In this document: positions 24,661 to 33,943 of the stretch, piece by piece
How the letters are laid out: each line of letters begins with the position of its first letter
How positions within the stretch are numbered: position 1 is the stretch's first letter
Assembly: GCA_963844115.1 (NCBI GenBank)
Contig: CAWJNN010000065.1
Coordinates: forward strand, 1 to 64,000
Direction of reading: 5' to 3'
Source: CS4-C045 sp963844115
GTDB lineage: Bacteria > Planctomycetota > Planctomycetia > Pirellulales > UBA7805
DNA length: 64,000 nucleotides
Program-made: the position numbers and the translations under genes
Notes under the pieces: generated by a model
What the model was told of the DNA's origin: nothing
Seen by the model: only the letters and a program-made list of their open reading frames with translations
Database searches by the model: none

Positions 24661-25476
24661 TTGTCTGAATTGACTGGTGAGCGTGTACATGCCCCGACCC
24701 CGCAGCGTCGCGAAAAAGCGTGCGCGGAGGGTCAGTTGGCCGTTAGTCGAGACCTGGTCACCGCCGCATCTTTGCTGGCCGCCCTCGCAGGGTTTTTGTT
24801 GGTGGGATCGTCGCTGGCAAACTTTTTTCTGGACCTGATGTCTCGCCAGTTTCAAGTGGATGTTGCCATGTCGCCAATCACGGTCTGGCAAAGTCAATGG
24901 CGGGAGAACATCTTGCAACTGTTGCGAATCGCGGCACCCGTTGGTGTTGTGCTGTTTGCACTGCCCCTTCTGGTTCACCTGCTCCAGACTCGCTTTCATG
25001 TTCGCATCGCCAACCTGGCACCGAACCTGAATCGCGTCAGCCCCCGTTTGGTCCGCAATGACACATCTCCGGAGCGCTGGTCTCAGGCCGGATTCGCGGC
25101 GGCCAAAGTAATCGTCGTTGGCGGCGTGGTGGGGGCACTGCTCTACTCACGGCGGGAAGTGCTGTTGAGCTTGATGCACGCAGAGATTCACGACTTGGGA
25201 CCAACCCTCTTTCGTCAACTGTTCCACGTCGGTGCAGCTGTCGTCATGGTGCTGGGGGGTATGGCAGTCGTCGACTACATCGTCCAACGTGCGAAATTCG
25301 AACGAGGGCTCATGATGACAACACAGGAGTTACGTGAGGAACTGCGTGAGCAGAATGGCGACCCCCAAATTGCCGCTCGCCGACGCGCTGTCCAGCGTCA
25401 ACTCGCTGCGCAACGCGGCGGGCAACCTGGCGGGCAACGAGACTCGCCTACCGAGTCCACCGACGCCTCGTCATGA
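24661..25476 (+). CDS. flhB: Flagellar export protein FlhB without its autocleaving C-terminal domain
   Basis: The start is TTG at 24661. The 271-residue product has the FlhB opening (TPQRREKACAEGQLAVSRDL), four membrane segments and the conserved cytoplasmic entry IVQRAKFERGLMMTTQELREELREQNGDPQIAARRRAVQRQ. Normal FlhB goes on for about another 100 residues with the NPTH self-cleavage site that switches export from hook to filament proteins. Here the chain ends in a short Gln/Gly/Ser-rich tail. The DNA beyond is coding on the other strand for a sulfotransferase (6-base overlap at the stops), so no frameshifted remainder is present. A separate gene elsewhere may supply the missing domain. Confidence 0.88.
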   Translation: MSELTGERVHAPTPQRREKACAEGQLAVSRDLVTAASLLAALAGFLLVGSSLANFFLDLMSRQFQVDVAMSPITVWQSQWRENILQLLRIAAPVGVVLFALPLLVHLLQTRFHVRIANLAPNLNRVSPRLVRNDTSPERWSQAGFAAAKVIVVGGVVGALLYSRREVLLSLMHAEIHDLGPTLFRQLFHVGAAVVMVLGGMAVVDYIVQRAKFERGLMMTTQELREELREQNGDPQIAARRRAVQRQLAAQRGGQPGGQRDSPTESTDASS

Positions 25477-26610
25477 TTCGGCATAGCCGTACTTGAGGAA
25501 GTAGTCCTTCCAGCGCCTTGTAACCTGTGCGCGCTGTTCCGCTGTCAACGCGTTTCGATTGACTTGATAGTCGCCCAAAGAGTCGACATGGCCTTGGATC
25601 GCGGACCGGGCATCGGCGAATCCACCCAGATCCAATTGCCGATAAATGTCTTCTATCCGGCCGACCGGGTCCGCGACCAGGTCCGCGTAACGTACTTCGC
25701 AGAAGTTGCCCGCGGAAATCAGCGATCGCTGCTTTTCAAAAGAGTCATACAACCGCTCGAACGACGACAATACGAATTCGTCCAAATCAGCGAAGCGCGG
25801 GACCTGGCAGCTTTGAGTTTCAAAAAGTGCCGCCCACAATCGCCGGCTGGAAGCAAAGACGTCGTACGGATCGCGATAAATGTGAACGAATTTGGCATCG
25901 GGAAACAAATCCAACAGCACCTTGATCCGGGCCATGTGCGGTGGCGACTTGAGTACCAACCGCCGCGGGTCCCGGAAATCCAATCGTTGCAGGAACCACT
26001 TCAATCCATCCTTCCAGCGTCGTACTTCGGCCTCTGTCAGGCCTTCGAAATCGAGGTAGTTCAGGTTTTGGGCACCGTGCTTGGGAAAGGCGAGCGTTTC
26101 GTAGATGGAAGGTAAACCGAGATTCATGAGCGCGAATTCATCTTCCTGGGGACGATCCCATCCCGCTGCCATGTTGTCCATCGGTCGGCGTTGCGGAATA
26201 ACGAAGCCAAACCACCGATGAACGAAGTTCGCCGTCGAGAGAAAGTCGGTTGGTGAAAAACAGTCGTATGTCGTCGGGAACGTATGCCGAACATCCAGGA
26301 TCATTAGCTCGTGCAAAAAAGTTGTACCGGATCGCCAATGCCCCAGAATGAAAAGCGGCGGATGCCGGATCGGTTCCGCTTCCGCTCGACGTCGCCAACG
26401 CAATTCCTGCCACCGATGGAAAAACGAGTGAACCGGCAGAAAGAACAACGACCCCAGAGGGATACTCAGTCGCGAGAGCGACCAGGCAAAACGATGTCGC
26501 CACATGATTCGAAACCAGGTGCGGGTCCGCATTCCGTCCCAGAATTTCGGCGTATACCAGTGGTATTTGTTAAAGGACTCGTCATCGCGCTTGCTGGTCG
26601 AATCGGTCAT
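25471..26610 (-). CDS. Sulfotransferase-family protein (PAPS-dependent type)
   Basis: The 379-residue product shows both cofactor motifs of the family: the 5-prime phosphosulfate loop ILGHWRSGTTFLHELM (core at about residues 90-97) and the 3-prime phosphate segment LVLKSPPHMARIKVLLDLFPDAKFVHIYRDP. Members transfer sulfate from PAPS to carbohydrates or small molecules. An N-terminal segment with basic and hydrophobic residues (FRIMWRHRFAWSLSRLSIPLGSLFFLPV) may associate with membrane. It is convergent with flhB and divergent from polA; its substrate is unknown. Flagellin or envelope glycans are possible but unsupported. Confidence 0.85.
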   Translation of the reverse strand: MTDSTSKRDDESFNKYHWYTPKFWDGMRTRTWFRIMWRHRFAWSLSRLSIPLGSLFFLPVHSFFHRWQELRWRRRAEAEPIRHPPLFILGHWRSGTTFLHELMILDVRHTFPTTYDCFSPTDFLSTANFVHRWFGFVIPQRRPMDNMAAGWDRPQEDEFALMNLGLPSIYETLAFPKHGAQNLNYLDFEGLTEAEVRRWKDGLKWFLQRLDFRDPRRLVLKSPPHMARIKVLLDLFPDAKFVHIYRDPYDVFASSRRLWAALFETQSCQVPRFADLDEFVLSSFERLYDSFEKQRSLISAGNFCEVRYADLVADPVGRIEDIYRQLDLGGFADARSAIQGHVDSLGDYQVNRNALTAEQRAQVTRRWKDYFLKYGYAES

Positions 26611-26860
26611 CAGCCCAGTTTAGTCATCGGTCCCGTGACGAGTGTTGAGCGTGCGGTCACGTGTGCACCTCGAAGTTGATTGAGTCTACTCGATCGCGGG
26701 CACTCGGCAACACGGTTCTCGAACCGTGATCATCACGGCTCCGCTGACTTGACAGGGTTCGATTGCGACACCTACGATTGACTGCCCACGATGTCCTTGT
26801 TGCACCACCGCTTCGATCCGATCCGCTTCGATCCACTGCCGCTGGCCCTTTTCCTGCCCC

Positions 26861-29692
26861 ATGCCCGACGACGATCGTCAACTCTCGTTAGCTGGGTTCG
26901 GTTCGCCAACGAACTCACCGGCCGACTCGTCTGCAGTCGAGCCTGACAACGCCAAGCAAGAGTCCCGCGACGCTCGACCGACTACCGTCTCGGAGAAGGA
27001 TCTAAAGCACAAGACGGTCTATGTTGTCGACTCGCATTCGCTGATCTTTCAGGTCTTTCATGCGATGTCGGGAATAACAACTCCGTCGGGTGAGCCCGTG
27101 GCGGCCGTTTTTGGGTTCGCTCGCGATGTCCTCAGCTTGATTGAGAAAAAGAAACCGGACTACCTGTTGTGCGCATTCGATTTGCCAGGCCCTACCTTTC
27201 GCCACGAGCTCTACGATCAGTACAAGGCGGATCGTGGCGAGATGCCGGACGAGTTGCGGGTTCAAATACCCGTAATCCGCAGGATGCTAGAGCTGTTGGG
27301 AATTCCAGTATTGGAATACGAGCAACACGAAGCGGATGACGTTCTGGCGACGATGGCCCGCATCTGCGATGAAGCAGAGGCATCCTGCTATCTCGTTACC
27401 GGTGACAAAGACTGCCGCCAATTAATCACCGACAATGTGAAGATTTATAACATCCGCAAAGACGAGGAATTCGATGCCGCTGACCTGATGGATACGTGGG
27501 GTGTTCGACCGGATCAGGTGGTTGATTTCCAGTCACTGGTCGGGGATCCGACGGACAACGTCCCCGGGGTGCCGCTGATCGGCCCAAAACTAGCACAACA
27601 GCTGCTGGAACAGTTCGACACTCTGGAAGAAGTTCTTGCGAACGTGGACAAAGTATCCGGTGCAAAACGTCAGGAGAACCTCCGGAAGGGCCACGATGCT
27701 GCGCTGATGAGCCGCGAATTGGTACGGTTGGTCAACAATCTTCCGATCACCGTTGACTGGTCTGCCGCCGCCGCAGATTTGACAGGTCGTGAAGAGGCGG
27801 TCGAACTGTTCCATGAGCTCGGATTTAACAGCTTGACGAGACAGCTCTTAGAATTGGTCGGAAGTTCGCAGAGCGAACCGTGGGAGGCCGAGTACACATG
27901 TGTCCAAACCGAAGACGACTTGCGGGCGCTCGTACAGGAGATGAATTCCCAAAAGCAGATTTCCTTCGACATTGAAACGACGAATATATTGCCGAGATGG
28001 GCTGAGCCGGTTGGGTACGCCGTCGGCTTCGAGCCGGGCCGAGCCTTTTACATTCCAGTCAAAGCACCGGAAGGCGAAACGTTTCTTGATGGCGATACGG
28101 TCTTGTCGGCGCTTCGTCCGATCCTGGAGAACGAATCGATTGAGAAGATTGGCCAAAACCTGAAATACGACCTGATCGTGTTGCGTGGTGTGGACGCCAC
28201 ATTAAAAGGCATCACATTTGATAGTATGCTGGCCAGCTACCTGATCGAGGCTGGTCAGCGCAACCACAACCTGGACGACCTCGCATTTCGCCATCTCGGC
28301 CACACCACAACCAAGATTAGCGAACTGATCGGCAGCGGCAAACAACAAAAGCGCATGGATGAGGTACCGTTAGCGCAAGTAACGCACTACGCGGCGGAAG
28401 ATGCGGACGTGCCGTTGCGGCTGCGACCGATTCTGGAAGGCCAACTCGCACAGCTGGGCCTGGAGCCACTTTATCGCGAATTGGAGATCCCCCTGATCGA
28501 AGTGTTGGCCGACATGGAATACGTCGGAATCAAGGTCGATACCGATCGGCTAGCCGAGTTAAGCGAACAGTACCAACAGCAGCTGGTTATGGTGGAACGA
28601 GAGATCTACGAACTGGCCGGCCGCGAATTCAATATCTCGTCGCCCAAACAATTGGCCACCGTGCTTTTTGAAGAGCAAGGCCTTCCGGTGCTAAAAAAGG
28701 TCAAGACCGGCCCCAGTACTGATGTGGATGTCCTGGAGCAATTGGCAGAAGACCACCCGCTGCCGGCAAAGATCATCGAATATCGGCAATTTGCAAAACT
28801 AAAAAACACGTATGTCGACGCTTTGCCGACGATGGTGCATCCCGAGACGGGACGAGTTCACGCTTCGTTTAACCAAGTGGTTGCCGCGACCGGTAGACTG
28901 AGCTCCAGCGATCCGAATTTGCAAAACATACCGGTTCGGGCCCAGCGCGGCCGCGATATTCGATCTGCGTTTTTGCCGGGTCATAACGACTGGCAATTAC
29001 TTGCCGCCGATTACTCCCAGATCGAATTGCGCATTCTGGCGCACTATTCAAAGGACCGGACGCTCCAAGAAGCTTTTACCAGCGACCAGGACATTCATGC
29101 AAATGTTGCTTGCCAGGTTTACGATGTGCCAGCGGACAAGGTGACGGCCGAGATGCGTCGCAGCGCGAAAGCTGTGAACTTTGGCGTCATTTATGGACAG
29201 TCGCCGTTCGGCCTGGCCAAGTCGCTGGGAATTGAGGTGGCCGAAGCTGCCGAGTTTATTGATGCTTATTTTGAGAAGTATCCACAGGTTGACGAATTCC
29301 TCGAAAAAGTGCTGGCCGACTGCCGGGAGATCGGCTATGTAACGACGATCTATGGTCGCCGGCGAAAAATCGATGGCGTTCGTTCCGAATCGCCCGGACG
29401 ACAAAGGAACTTTGCGGAACGAACCGCGATCAATACGGTTATTCAAGGATCGGCAGCGGATCTTATCAAGCGTGCCATGATTAATATCCATCGGCGTCTG
29501 CAGGACGAAGGTTTGCAGTCACGGATGCTGCTGCAAATTCATGACGAACTTATTTTCGAAGTTCCTCCTGAGGAATCGGATTCGATGCAAGAACTCGTTG
29601 CACAAGAAATGTCGACGGCTTTTGAGCTTGGAGTGCCTCTCAAAGTGGATCTCAAAGTCGGAAAAAACTGGGCCGAAATCGAGCCGGTGTGA
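26861..29692 (+). CDS. polA: DNA polymerase I
   Basis: The 943-residue product has all three domains: 5-prime nuclease (about 50-310, with YVVDSHSLIFQ, EYEQHEADDVLAT, VTGDKDCRQL, VGDPTDNVPGV), 3-prime exonuclease (about 345-530, with intact FDIETTN and the ...YAAEDADV segment, so proofreading residues appear retained) and polymerase (about 560-943: TGRLSSSDPNLQNIP, DYSQIELRILAHYS, RRSAKAVNFGVIYGQS, QIHDEL). The O-helix residue that discriminates dideoxynucleotides is Phe. A non-conserved 45-residue N-terminal extension precedes the nuclease. It fills gaps and removes primers in the cytoplasm. Confidence 0.97.
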   Translation: MPDDDRQLSLAGFGSPTNSPADSSAVEPDNAKQESRDARPTTVSEKDLKHKTVYVVDSHSLIFQVFHAMSGITTPSGEPVAAVFGFARDVLSLIEKKKPDYLLCAFDLPGPTFRHELYDQYKADRGEMPDELRVQIPVIRRMLELLGIPVLEYEQHEADDVLATMARICDEAEASCYLVTGDKDCRQLITDNVKIYNIRKDEEFDAADLMDTWGVRPDQVVDFQSLVGDPTDNVPGVPLIGPKLAQQLLEQFDTLEEVLANVDKVSGAKRQENLRKGHDAALMSRELVRLVNNLPITVDWSAAAADLTGREEAVELFHELGFNSLTRQLLELVGSSQSEPWEAEYTCVQTEDDLRALVQEMNSQKQISFDIETTNILPRWAEPVGYAVGFEPGRAFYIPVKAPEGETFLDGDTVLSALRPILENESIEKIGQNLKYDLIVLRGVDATLKGITFDSMLASYLIEAGQRNHNLDDLAFRHLGHTTTKISELIGSGKQQKRMDEVPLAQVTHYAAEDADVPLRLRPILEGQLAQLGLEPLYRELEIPLIEVLADMEYVGIKVDTDRLAELSEQYQQQLVMVEREIYELAGREFNISSPKQLATVLFEEQGLPVLKKVKTGPSTDVDVLEQLAEDHPLPAKIIEYRQFAKLKNTYVDALPTMVHPETGRVHASFNQVVAATGRLSSSDPNLQNIPVRAQRGRDIRSAFLPGHNDWQLLAADYSQIELRILAHYSKDRTLQEAFTSDQDIHANVACQVYDVPADKVTAEMRRSAKAVNFGVIYGQSPFGLAKSLGIEVAEAAEFIDAYFEKYPQVDEFLEKVLADCREIGYVTTIYGRRRKIDGVRSESPGRQRNFAERTAINTVIQGSAADLIKRAMINIHRRLQDEGLQSRMLLQIHDELIFEVPPEESDSMQELVAQEMSTAFELGVPLKVDLKVGKNWAEIEPV

Positions 29693-29702
29693 GTCAGATC
29701 CC

Positions 29703-29738
29703 ATGCACGTGATTGGAATCGTTGGCGCTTCGTCGTAG
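29703..29738 (+). pseudogene. Possible remnant of a coaE start codon region
   Basis: Eleven bases after the polA stop, an ATG opens a 12-codon frame reading MHVIGIVGASS and then stops. The first eight residues match the usual start of CoaE (VIGI(V/I)GG before the P-loop). The intact coaE lies 1.17 kb further on and has an unusual Pro/Met-rich start. This suggests that an earlier polA-coaE junction was broken here; chance similarity cannot be excluded. Confidence 0.35.
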
Positions 29739-29861
29739 CATGAATCGCGGAACACCGTTTGGCTCCGCAGATTGGACCAAGAAAACCGCCATGAAATTGG
29801 AGCTGGAATTAACGACCCGCCGCCGCGGTCACCCCAAGAAGCCCCGAAATATGTACCCGTC

Positions 29862-29900
29862 CCCTTTCGAACTTCGCGTCCCCTTTCGAACTTCGCTCGC
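29862..29900. repeat. 19-bp tandem duplication near the VapBC module
   Basis: CCCCTTTCGAACTTCGC occurs twice in tandem with a two-base difference at the junction. It lies between the putative coaE remnant and the antitoxin gene. Confidence 0.8.
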
Positions 29901-29982
29901 TTGACCGTGAGATTCATCCGTGTACTGCCCCGTAGTGCGCGGTATAATTGGGAAAGTTCAAATCCCGTAAGGAATAGATGCC

Positions 29983-30213
29983 ATGTCGACGGTCCGATTC
30001 ACTGGCGAAGTGCTGCCCGATGGAACCATCCGGCTCCCACCGCACGTAAAGCTTGCGCCAGGCCAGGCCGAAGTAACGGTCGAGCAAGATGCCACGGGCA
30101 AAAAGCGTTCGGGCTGGCCGGTCGGATATTTCGACGAGACGGCCGGCAAATTCGCAGGCGAAGAGTTCCAGCGGCCAGACCAAGGTGAATTGCCGCAGCG
30201 CGATTCGTGGTGA
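29983..30213 (+). CDS. VapB-like antitoxin
   Basis: The 76-residue product begins with a short beta-hairpin pattern, STVRFTGEVLPDGTIRLPPHVKLAPGQAEVTVE, typical of AbrB/DUF-type antitoxins that bind DNA as dimers, and has a charged C-terminal tail (GYFDETAGKFAGEEFQRPDQGELPQRDSW) of the kind that wraps the PIN toxin. Its stop overlaps the ATG of the next gene (TGATG), supporting a coupled toxin-antitoxin pair. The pair sits between polA and coaE, genes that are often adjacent. Confidence 0.7.
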   Translation: MSTVRFTGEVLPDGTIRLPPHVKLAPGQAEVTVEQDATGKKRSGWPVGYFDETAGKFAGEEFQRPDQGELPQRDSW

Positions 30214-30623
30214 TGCCCTATCTGCTCGACACCAACGCCTGGATCCATTACTTGAAGCAGCCAGGCAGCCCGGTCCACACGCGGCTGGCCGCACTCCAGC
30301 CCGCCGACGTCGTCAGCTGTTCGATCGTCCGCAGCGAGTTGCTGCACGGAGCGGCGAAGTACGGAAATCGCAAGCGGCGCGTCGCGGTGGTCACTCAGGC
30401 ATTGGCGCCTTATCGCTCGCTGCCATTCGACGACACGGACGCCGCCGAGTACGCACGCATCCGCCACGAACTGGAGTCGGCAGGACTCGTCATTGGGCCG
30501 TACGACCTTCAAATTGCTGCGATCTGTGTTCGCCATGGCTTTACGTTGGTAACGAGCAACGTCGGTGAGTTTTCTCGCGTCACAGGTTTGACGGTCGAGG
30601 ACTGGTTAGCGCCTGCGGTGTAG
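30213..30623 (+). CDS. vapC: PIN-domain toxin, VapC type
   Basis: The 136-residue product keeps the acidic residues of the PIN nuclease: YLLDTNAWIHYLK (first Asp), VRSELLHGAAKYGN (Glu), GPYDLQIAAICVRHG (Asp) and LVTSNVGEFSRV in place of the usual T-x-N-x-x-(D/E)-F. VapC toxins cleave tRNA or rRNA and are restrained by the upstream antitoxin. The ATG at 30213 overlaps the antitoxin stop; a GTG at 30207 is the alternative. Confidence 0.88.
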   Translation: MPYLLDTNAWIHYLKQPGSPVHTRLAALQPADVVSCSIVRSELLHGAAKYGNRKRRVAVVTQALAPYRSLPFDDTDAAEYARIRHELESAGLVIGPYDLQIAAICVRHGFTLVTSNVGEFSRVTGLTVEDWLAPAV

Positions 30624-30869
30624 TGTGAACGGGCACATCACATCCGTTCGCATCATTCGCGGGCACCTTCCCTCAATCCCCACGCCTCACCGTATGTACG
30701 AATCCGTAAGTTTGACCAAAGTCATTGTTCCGCACACTCGGCTGGTTGGTGAAATTCGGTTTGATGAGTGCTAATTTGAGACTTCGCTAGCTTGGATTCT
30801 TGCAATTCGTGTCATCCGCCCGAGAATGGATATCGTAGTGCTTCGTCAATCAGTGCGAACTGTTCCCCC

Positions 30870-31502
30870 ATGCCCACTGCTCCCATGCCCCCTGCCCCAC
30901 CCGTTCTGCAAGTAATCGGCATCATCGGTGGCGTGGCAAGCGGTAAAAGTCTCGCGGCTGAATACCTCCGCCAGGCGGGTGCGGCGGTACTGGACGGAGA
31001 CCGGGCCGGCCACGAAGTGCTTCGTGAGCCGGACGTCATTACCGCCGCGGTGCAGCGATGGGGCGCTGGGATTCTGGGGGAAGACGGGCAAATTAATCGA
31101 TCCCGGTTGGCAGATATCGTATTTGCTCCGACCGTCGCCGGGGCCGAAGAGCTTGCATTTTTGGAAAAACTGACCCACCCGCGGATTCGTCGCCGATTGC
31201 AGGACGAAATTGAGAAGCTGAAGCAAGAGGGCAAGGTCCGTGTCGCGGTGCTGGATGCACCGGTACTGATGAAGACGGATTGGGGACGGTTTTGCGACAA
31301 GCTGCTATTTATCGACGCACCTCAATCGATGCGGCTGGAACGAGCTGCTTCGCGAAATTGGGTCGCGGACGAACTCCTGAGGCGGGAGGCGGCACAGGTG
31401 CCGGTTGGCGAAAAGCGTGGCAAAGCGGACGTAATTATTGAGAATTCAGGATCAACAGAGCGGTTTCGGGAACAGATTCAGGATTTTTGGGATTCACTTT
31501 GA
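30870..31502 (+). CDS. coaE: Dephospho-CoA kinase
   Basis: CoaE phosphorylates dephospho-CoA in the last step of coenzyme A synthesis. The 210-residue product has the P-loop GIIGGVASGKSLAAEYL, the acceptor-site region VLDGDRAGHEVLREPDV, the LTHPRIRRRL motif and the CoA-domain lid with ERAASRNW. The start is uncertain: the first residues from 30870 are MPTAPMPPAPPVLQ, encoded by a C-rich stretch of TGCCC-type steps, unlike normal CoaE starts, which begin directly at the VIGI strand. It is followed by rho 231 bases downstream. Confidence 0.9.
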   Translation: MPTAPMPPAPPVLQVIGIIGGVASGKSLAAEYLRQAGAAVLDGDRAGHEVLREPDVITAAVQRWGAGILGEDGQINRSRLADIVFAPTVAGAEELAFLEKLTHPRIRRRLQDEIEKLKQEGKVRVAVLDAPVLMKTDWGRFCDKLLFIDAPQSMRLERAASRNWVADELLRREAAQVPVGEKRGKADVIIENSGSTERFREQIQDFWDSL

Positions 31503-31733
31503 CCGTGTTTCATGGCAAACTAGTTACAGCCGTGATTATGGGCAGCCGCGTCGCCTGGATAGCGACGAAGCGATCCCGGCTGATTCCCCTTTCCTTTCTC
31601 CCTTCCACGGCAAGCCCAACGTCGTATTCGCTTCGCCTTTTAACTCTCCTTATTTGCAACTCATTTGCCCCTGCCCCTTCCGTCGCTGCCGTTCGCGCAG
31701 TGACACCCGTCGTCGTTTCCGGAGCATGCCATC

Positions 31734-33206
31734 ATGGCTAACGCACGAAGTACTAGCCGCAGGACGGAACAGCCTGCCGGCAGTAAATCAGGACCACACA
31801 GTTCCCATCCGCAGCTCGACCCATCCGACCCTGAATACCAACGGCTGGAAGAAGAAGAGCCGTTGTCGCTGGCAGAAGAGTTCGTTGATGAGGTCGCGGG
31901 GAAACTCGGATCGACGGACGCCTACGACGAGCTCAAAAAAGGTGATATTCACATTGCGGAACTACAGCAATTGTCGATGCCGGATCTTATCGAACAGGCG
32001 CGGAAAGAAAATATCGCGGATCTCAGCGGCCTGAGGAAACAGGATCTGATATTCAAAATTCTCAAAGAACGGGTCAAGCTGAACGGCTTGATGTACGGCG
32101 AAGGAACGCTGGAGATACTACCCGATGGTTTTGGGTTTTTGCGGAGCCCGGATTATCACTACCTTTCCTGCCCCGACGACATTTACGTCTCGCCCAGCCA
32201 GATTCGGCGATTTGGCTTGCGTACCGGTACCACCGTTTCCGGACAGATTCGACCGCCGAAAGAAAACGAGCGATATTTTGCGCTGCTGCGTGTCGAAGCG
32301 ATCAACTATCAAGATCCTAATTTGTTGGCCGAGAAAGTCGACTTTGACGATCTGACACCGCTACATCCCGATCAACGGATTGTGTTTGAAACGACGGCGG
32401 AAGAACCAGCCATGCGCGTGTGCGATCTCGTTGCACCCGTCGGTTTTGGCCAGCGCGGTTTGATCGTCAGCCCGCCTCGCGCTGGCAAGACGATTCTGTT
32501 GCAGAAGATGGCTCAGTCCGTACTGACCAACTATCCCGAGGCGTACGTCATTATGTTATTGATCGACGAACGGCCGGAAGAAGTGACGGACATGGAACGG
32601 CAGGTTAAAGGAAAGAACTGCGAAGTGATCAGTTCGACGTTCGACGAACCTTCCGCTCGCCATGTCCAAGTATCAGAGATGGTGCTGGAGAAGGCCAAGC
32701 GGATGGTCGAATACGGTTACGACGTCGTAATTTTCCTCGATTCGATCACGCGGTTGGCACGCGCCTGGAATGCGGAATGCCCCAACTCGGGAAAAATCCT
32801 GTCCGGCGGTATCGATGCCAATGCGATGCAGCGTCCCAAACGCTTCTTCGGTTCTGCCCGGAAAGTTGAAGAAGGCGGCTCATTGACGATTCTAGCAACG
32901 GCGCTGATCGATACGGGCAGCCGAATGGATGAAGTGATCTTCGAAGAGTTCAAGGGGACGGGAAATCTGGAAATTATTTTGGACCGACGGTTGGTCGACA
33001 AACGGATCTGGCCCGCCATCGACATCAATCTCAGCGGAACGCGACGCGAAGAGATGTTGATGGACCCGGAAGAACATCGTCGCGTCTGCATTCTGCGACG
33101 CGTGTTGAGCGATATGAATCCGCCGGAAGCTATGGAACTTCTGGTCACGCGGTTGCAAAAGACGCAGACCAACGCCGAGTTTCTGATGAGCCTCAAGCCG
33201 ACGTAG
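31734..33206 (+). CDS. rho: Transcription termination factor Rho
   Basis: The 490-residue product has an acidic/Ser-rich N-terminal extension of about 75 residues, the Rho N domain (IAELQQLSMPDLIEQARKENI), the cold-shock RNA-binding domain (EGTLEILPDGFGFLRSPDYHYLSCPDDIYVSPSQI) and the hexameric ATPase (P-loop PPRAGKTILLQ, LIDERPEEVTDM, VIFLDSITRLARA, Q/R-loop region KRFFGSARKVEEGGSLTI). It terminates unprotected transcripts. It stands alone, with a repeat-filled gap behind it. Confidence 0.97.
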   Translation: MANARSTSRRTEQPAGSKSGPHSSHPQLDPSDPEYQRLEEEEPLSLAEEFVDEVAGKLGSTDAYDELKKGDIHIAELQQLSMPDLIEQARKENIADLSGLRKQDLIFKILKERVKLNGLMYGEGTLEILPDGFGFLRSPDYHYLSCPDDIYVSPSQIRRFGLRTGTTVSGQIRPPKENERYFALLRVEAINYQDPNLLAEKVDFDDLTPLHPDQRIVFETTAEEPAMRVCDLVAPVGFGQRGLIVSPPRAGKTILLQKMAQSVLTNYPEAYVIMLLIDERPEEVTDMERQVKGKNCEVISSTFDEPSARHVQVSEMVLEKAKRMVEYGYDVVIFLDSITRLARAWNAECPNSGKILSGGIDANAMQRPKRFFGSARKVEEGGSLTILATALIDTGSRMDEVIFEEFKGTGNLEIILDRRLVDKRIWPAIDINLSGTRREEMLMDPEEHRRVCILRRVLSDMNPPEAMELLVTRLQKTQTNAEFLMSLKPT

Positions 33207-33216
33207 GGAGAGGGAC

Positions 33217-33392
33217 GGGAAGATTGGAATACTGGAATGTTGGAATCGGATATGTAGCCCAAAATCCACCGTCCCATAGTCCATCGTCCATCGTCCCCAT
33301 AGTCCATCGTCCATCGTCCATAGTCCATCGTCCATAGTCCATCGTCCATAGTCCAACATTCCATTCTTCCATTCTTCCAGCCTTCCATTCCT
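33217..33392. repeat. Heptamer array CCATMGT with flanking inverted 8-mers
   Basis: Positions 33271-33354 consist of about twelve 7-base steps of CCATAGT or CCATCGT. They are bracketed by an 8-base family: TGGAAT-containing steps at 33217-33245 and their complement, ATTCTTCC or ATTCC steps, at 33357-33392. The array fills the gap between rho and ribH; the unit is the complement of the class at 11945-11974. Confidence 0.85.
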
Positions 33393-33408
33393 TTTCTGGC
33401 ACGTAGAC

Positions 33409-33882
33409 ATGGCACACGAGTTAACGGGAGACCAGAGCTGCCTGGCCGATGATCGATTCGCGATTGTCGTTTCTCGTTACAACCAATCCATCACGTCGCA
33501 ATTGCTGAACGGGGCGATCAAAACGCTGACCGCGGCGGGACTGCCGGAAGACCAGATCGTCGTTGCCTGGGTTCCCGGTGCCTTCGAGATACCCCTGATC
33601 GCTGAACGCCTTGCCGCCAGCGGAAAGTACGCTGCCGTGTTGTGCCTGGGTGCAGTGATTCGCGGCGAAACGACACACGACCAACACATCAACCGTGCCG
33701 TAAGCGTGGGCGTGACCGATGTGGCCTTGAAGACGGGTGTGCCGGTCTTGTTCGGCGTGTTAACGTGCGATACGCTCGAACAAGCGATTCATCGTTCGGG
33801 AGGCAACGTTGGAAACAAAGGGGTCGAGTGCGCTGAAGCGGCCTTGGAAATGGCCAGCCTTCTAAAGAAGTTGAACGATTAG
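33409..33882 (+). CDS. ribH: 6,7-dimethyl-8-ribityllumazine synthase
   Basis: RibH makes the riboflavin precursor lumazine. The 157-residue product has the family landmarks in order: VVSRYNQSITSQLLNGAI, VAWVPGAFEIPLIAERL, LCLGAVIRGETTHDQHINRAV (catalytic His), VPVLFGVLTCDTLEQAIHRSG, and NKGVECAEAALEMA. It lies directly after a tandem-repeat array and 61 bases before nusB, a common bacterial neighbour pair. Confidence 0.97.
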   Translation: MAHELTGDQSCLADDRFAIVVSRYNQSITSQLLNGAIKTLTAAGLPEDQIVVAWVPGAFEIPLIAERLAASGKYAAVLCLGAVIRGETTHDQHINRAVSVGVTDVALKTGVPVLFGVLTCDTLEQAIHRSGGNVGNKGVECAEAALEMASLLKKLND

Positions 33883-33943
33883 CCACCTGTTCCCCGCCTG
33901 CCTCTCGTTTCACCTTTGAAGTCCGTCAACCCGCCGACGATCT

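Noticed and set aside
29940..29982. tRNA-like string GTTCAAATCCCG before the antitoxin gene
   Set aside because: No cloverleaf arms can be formed around it.
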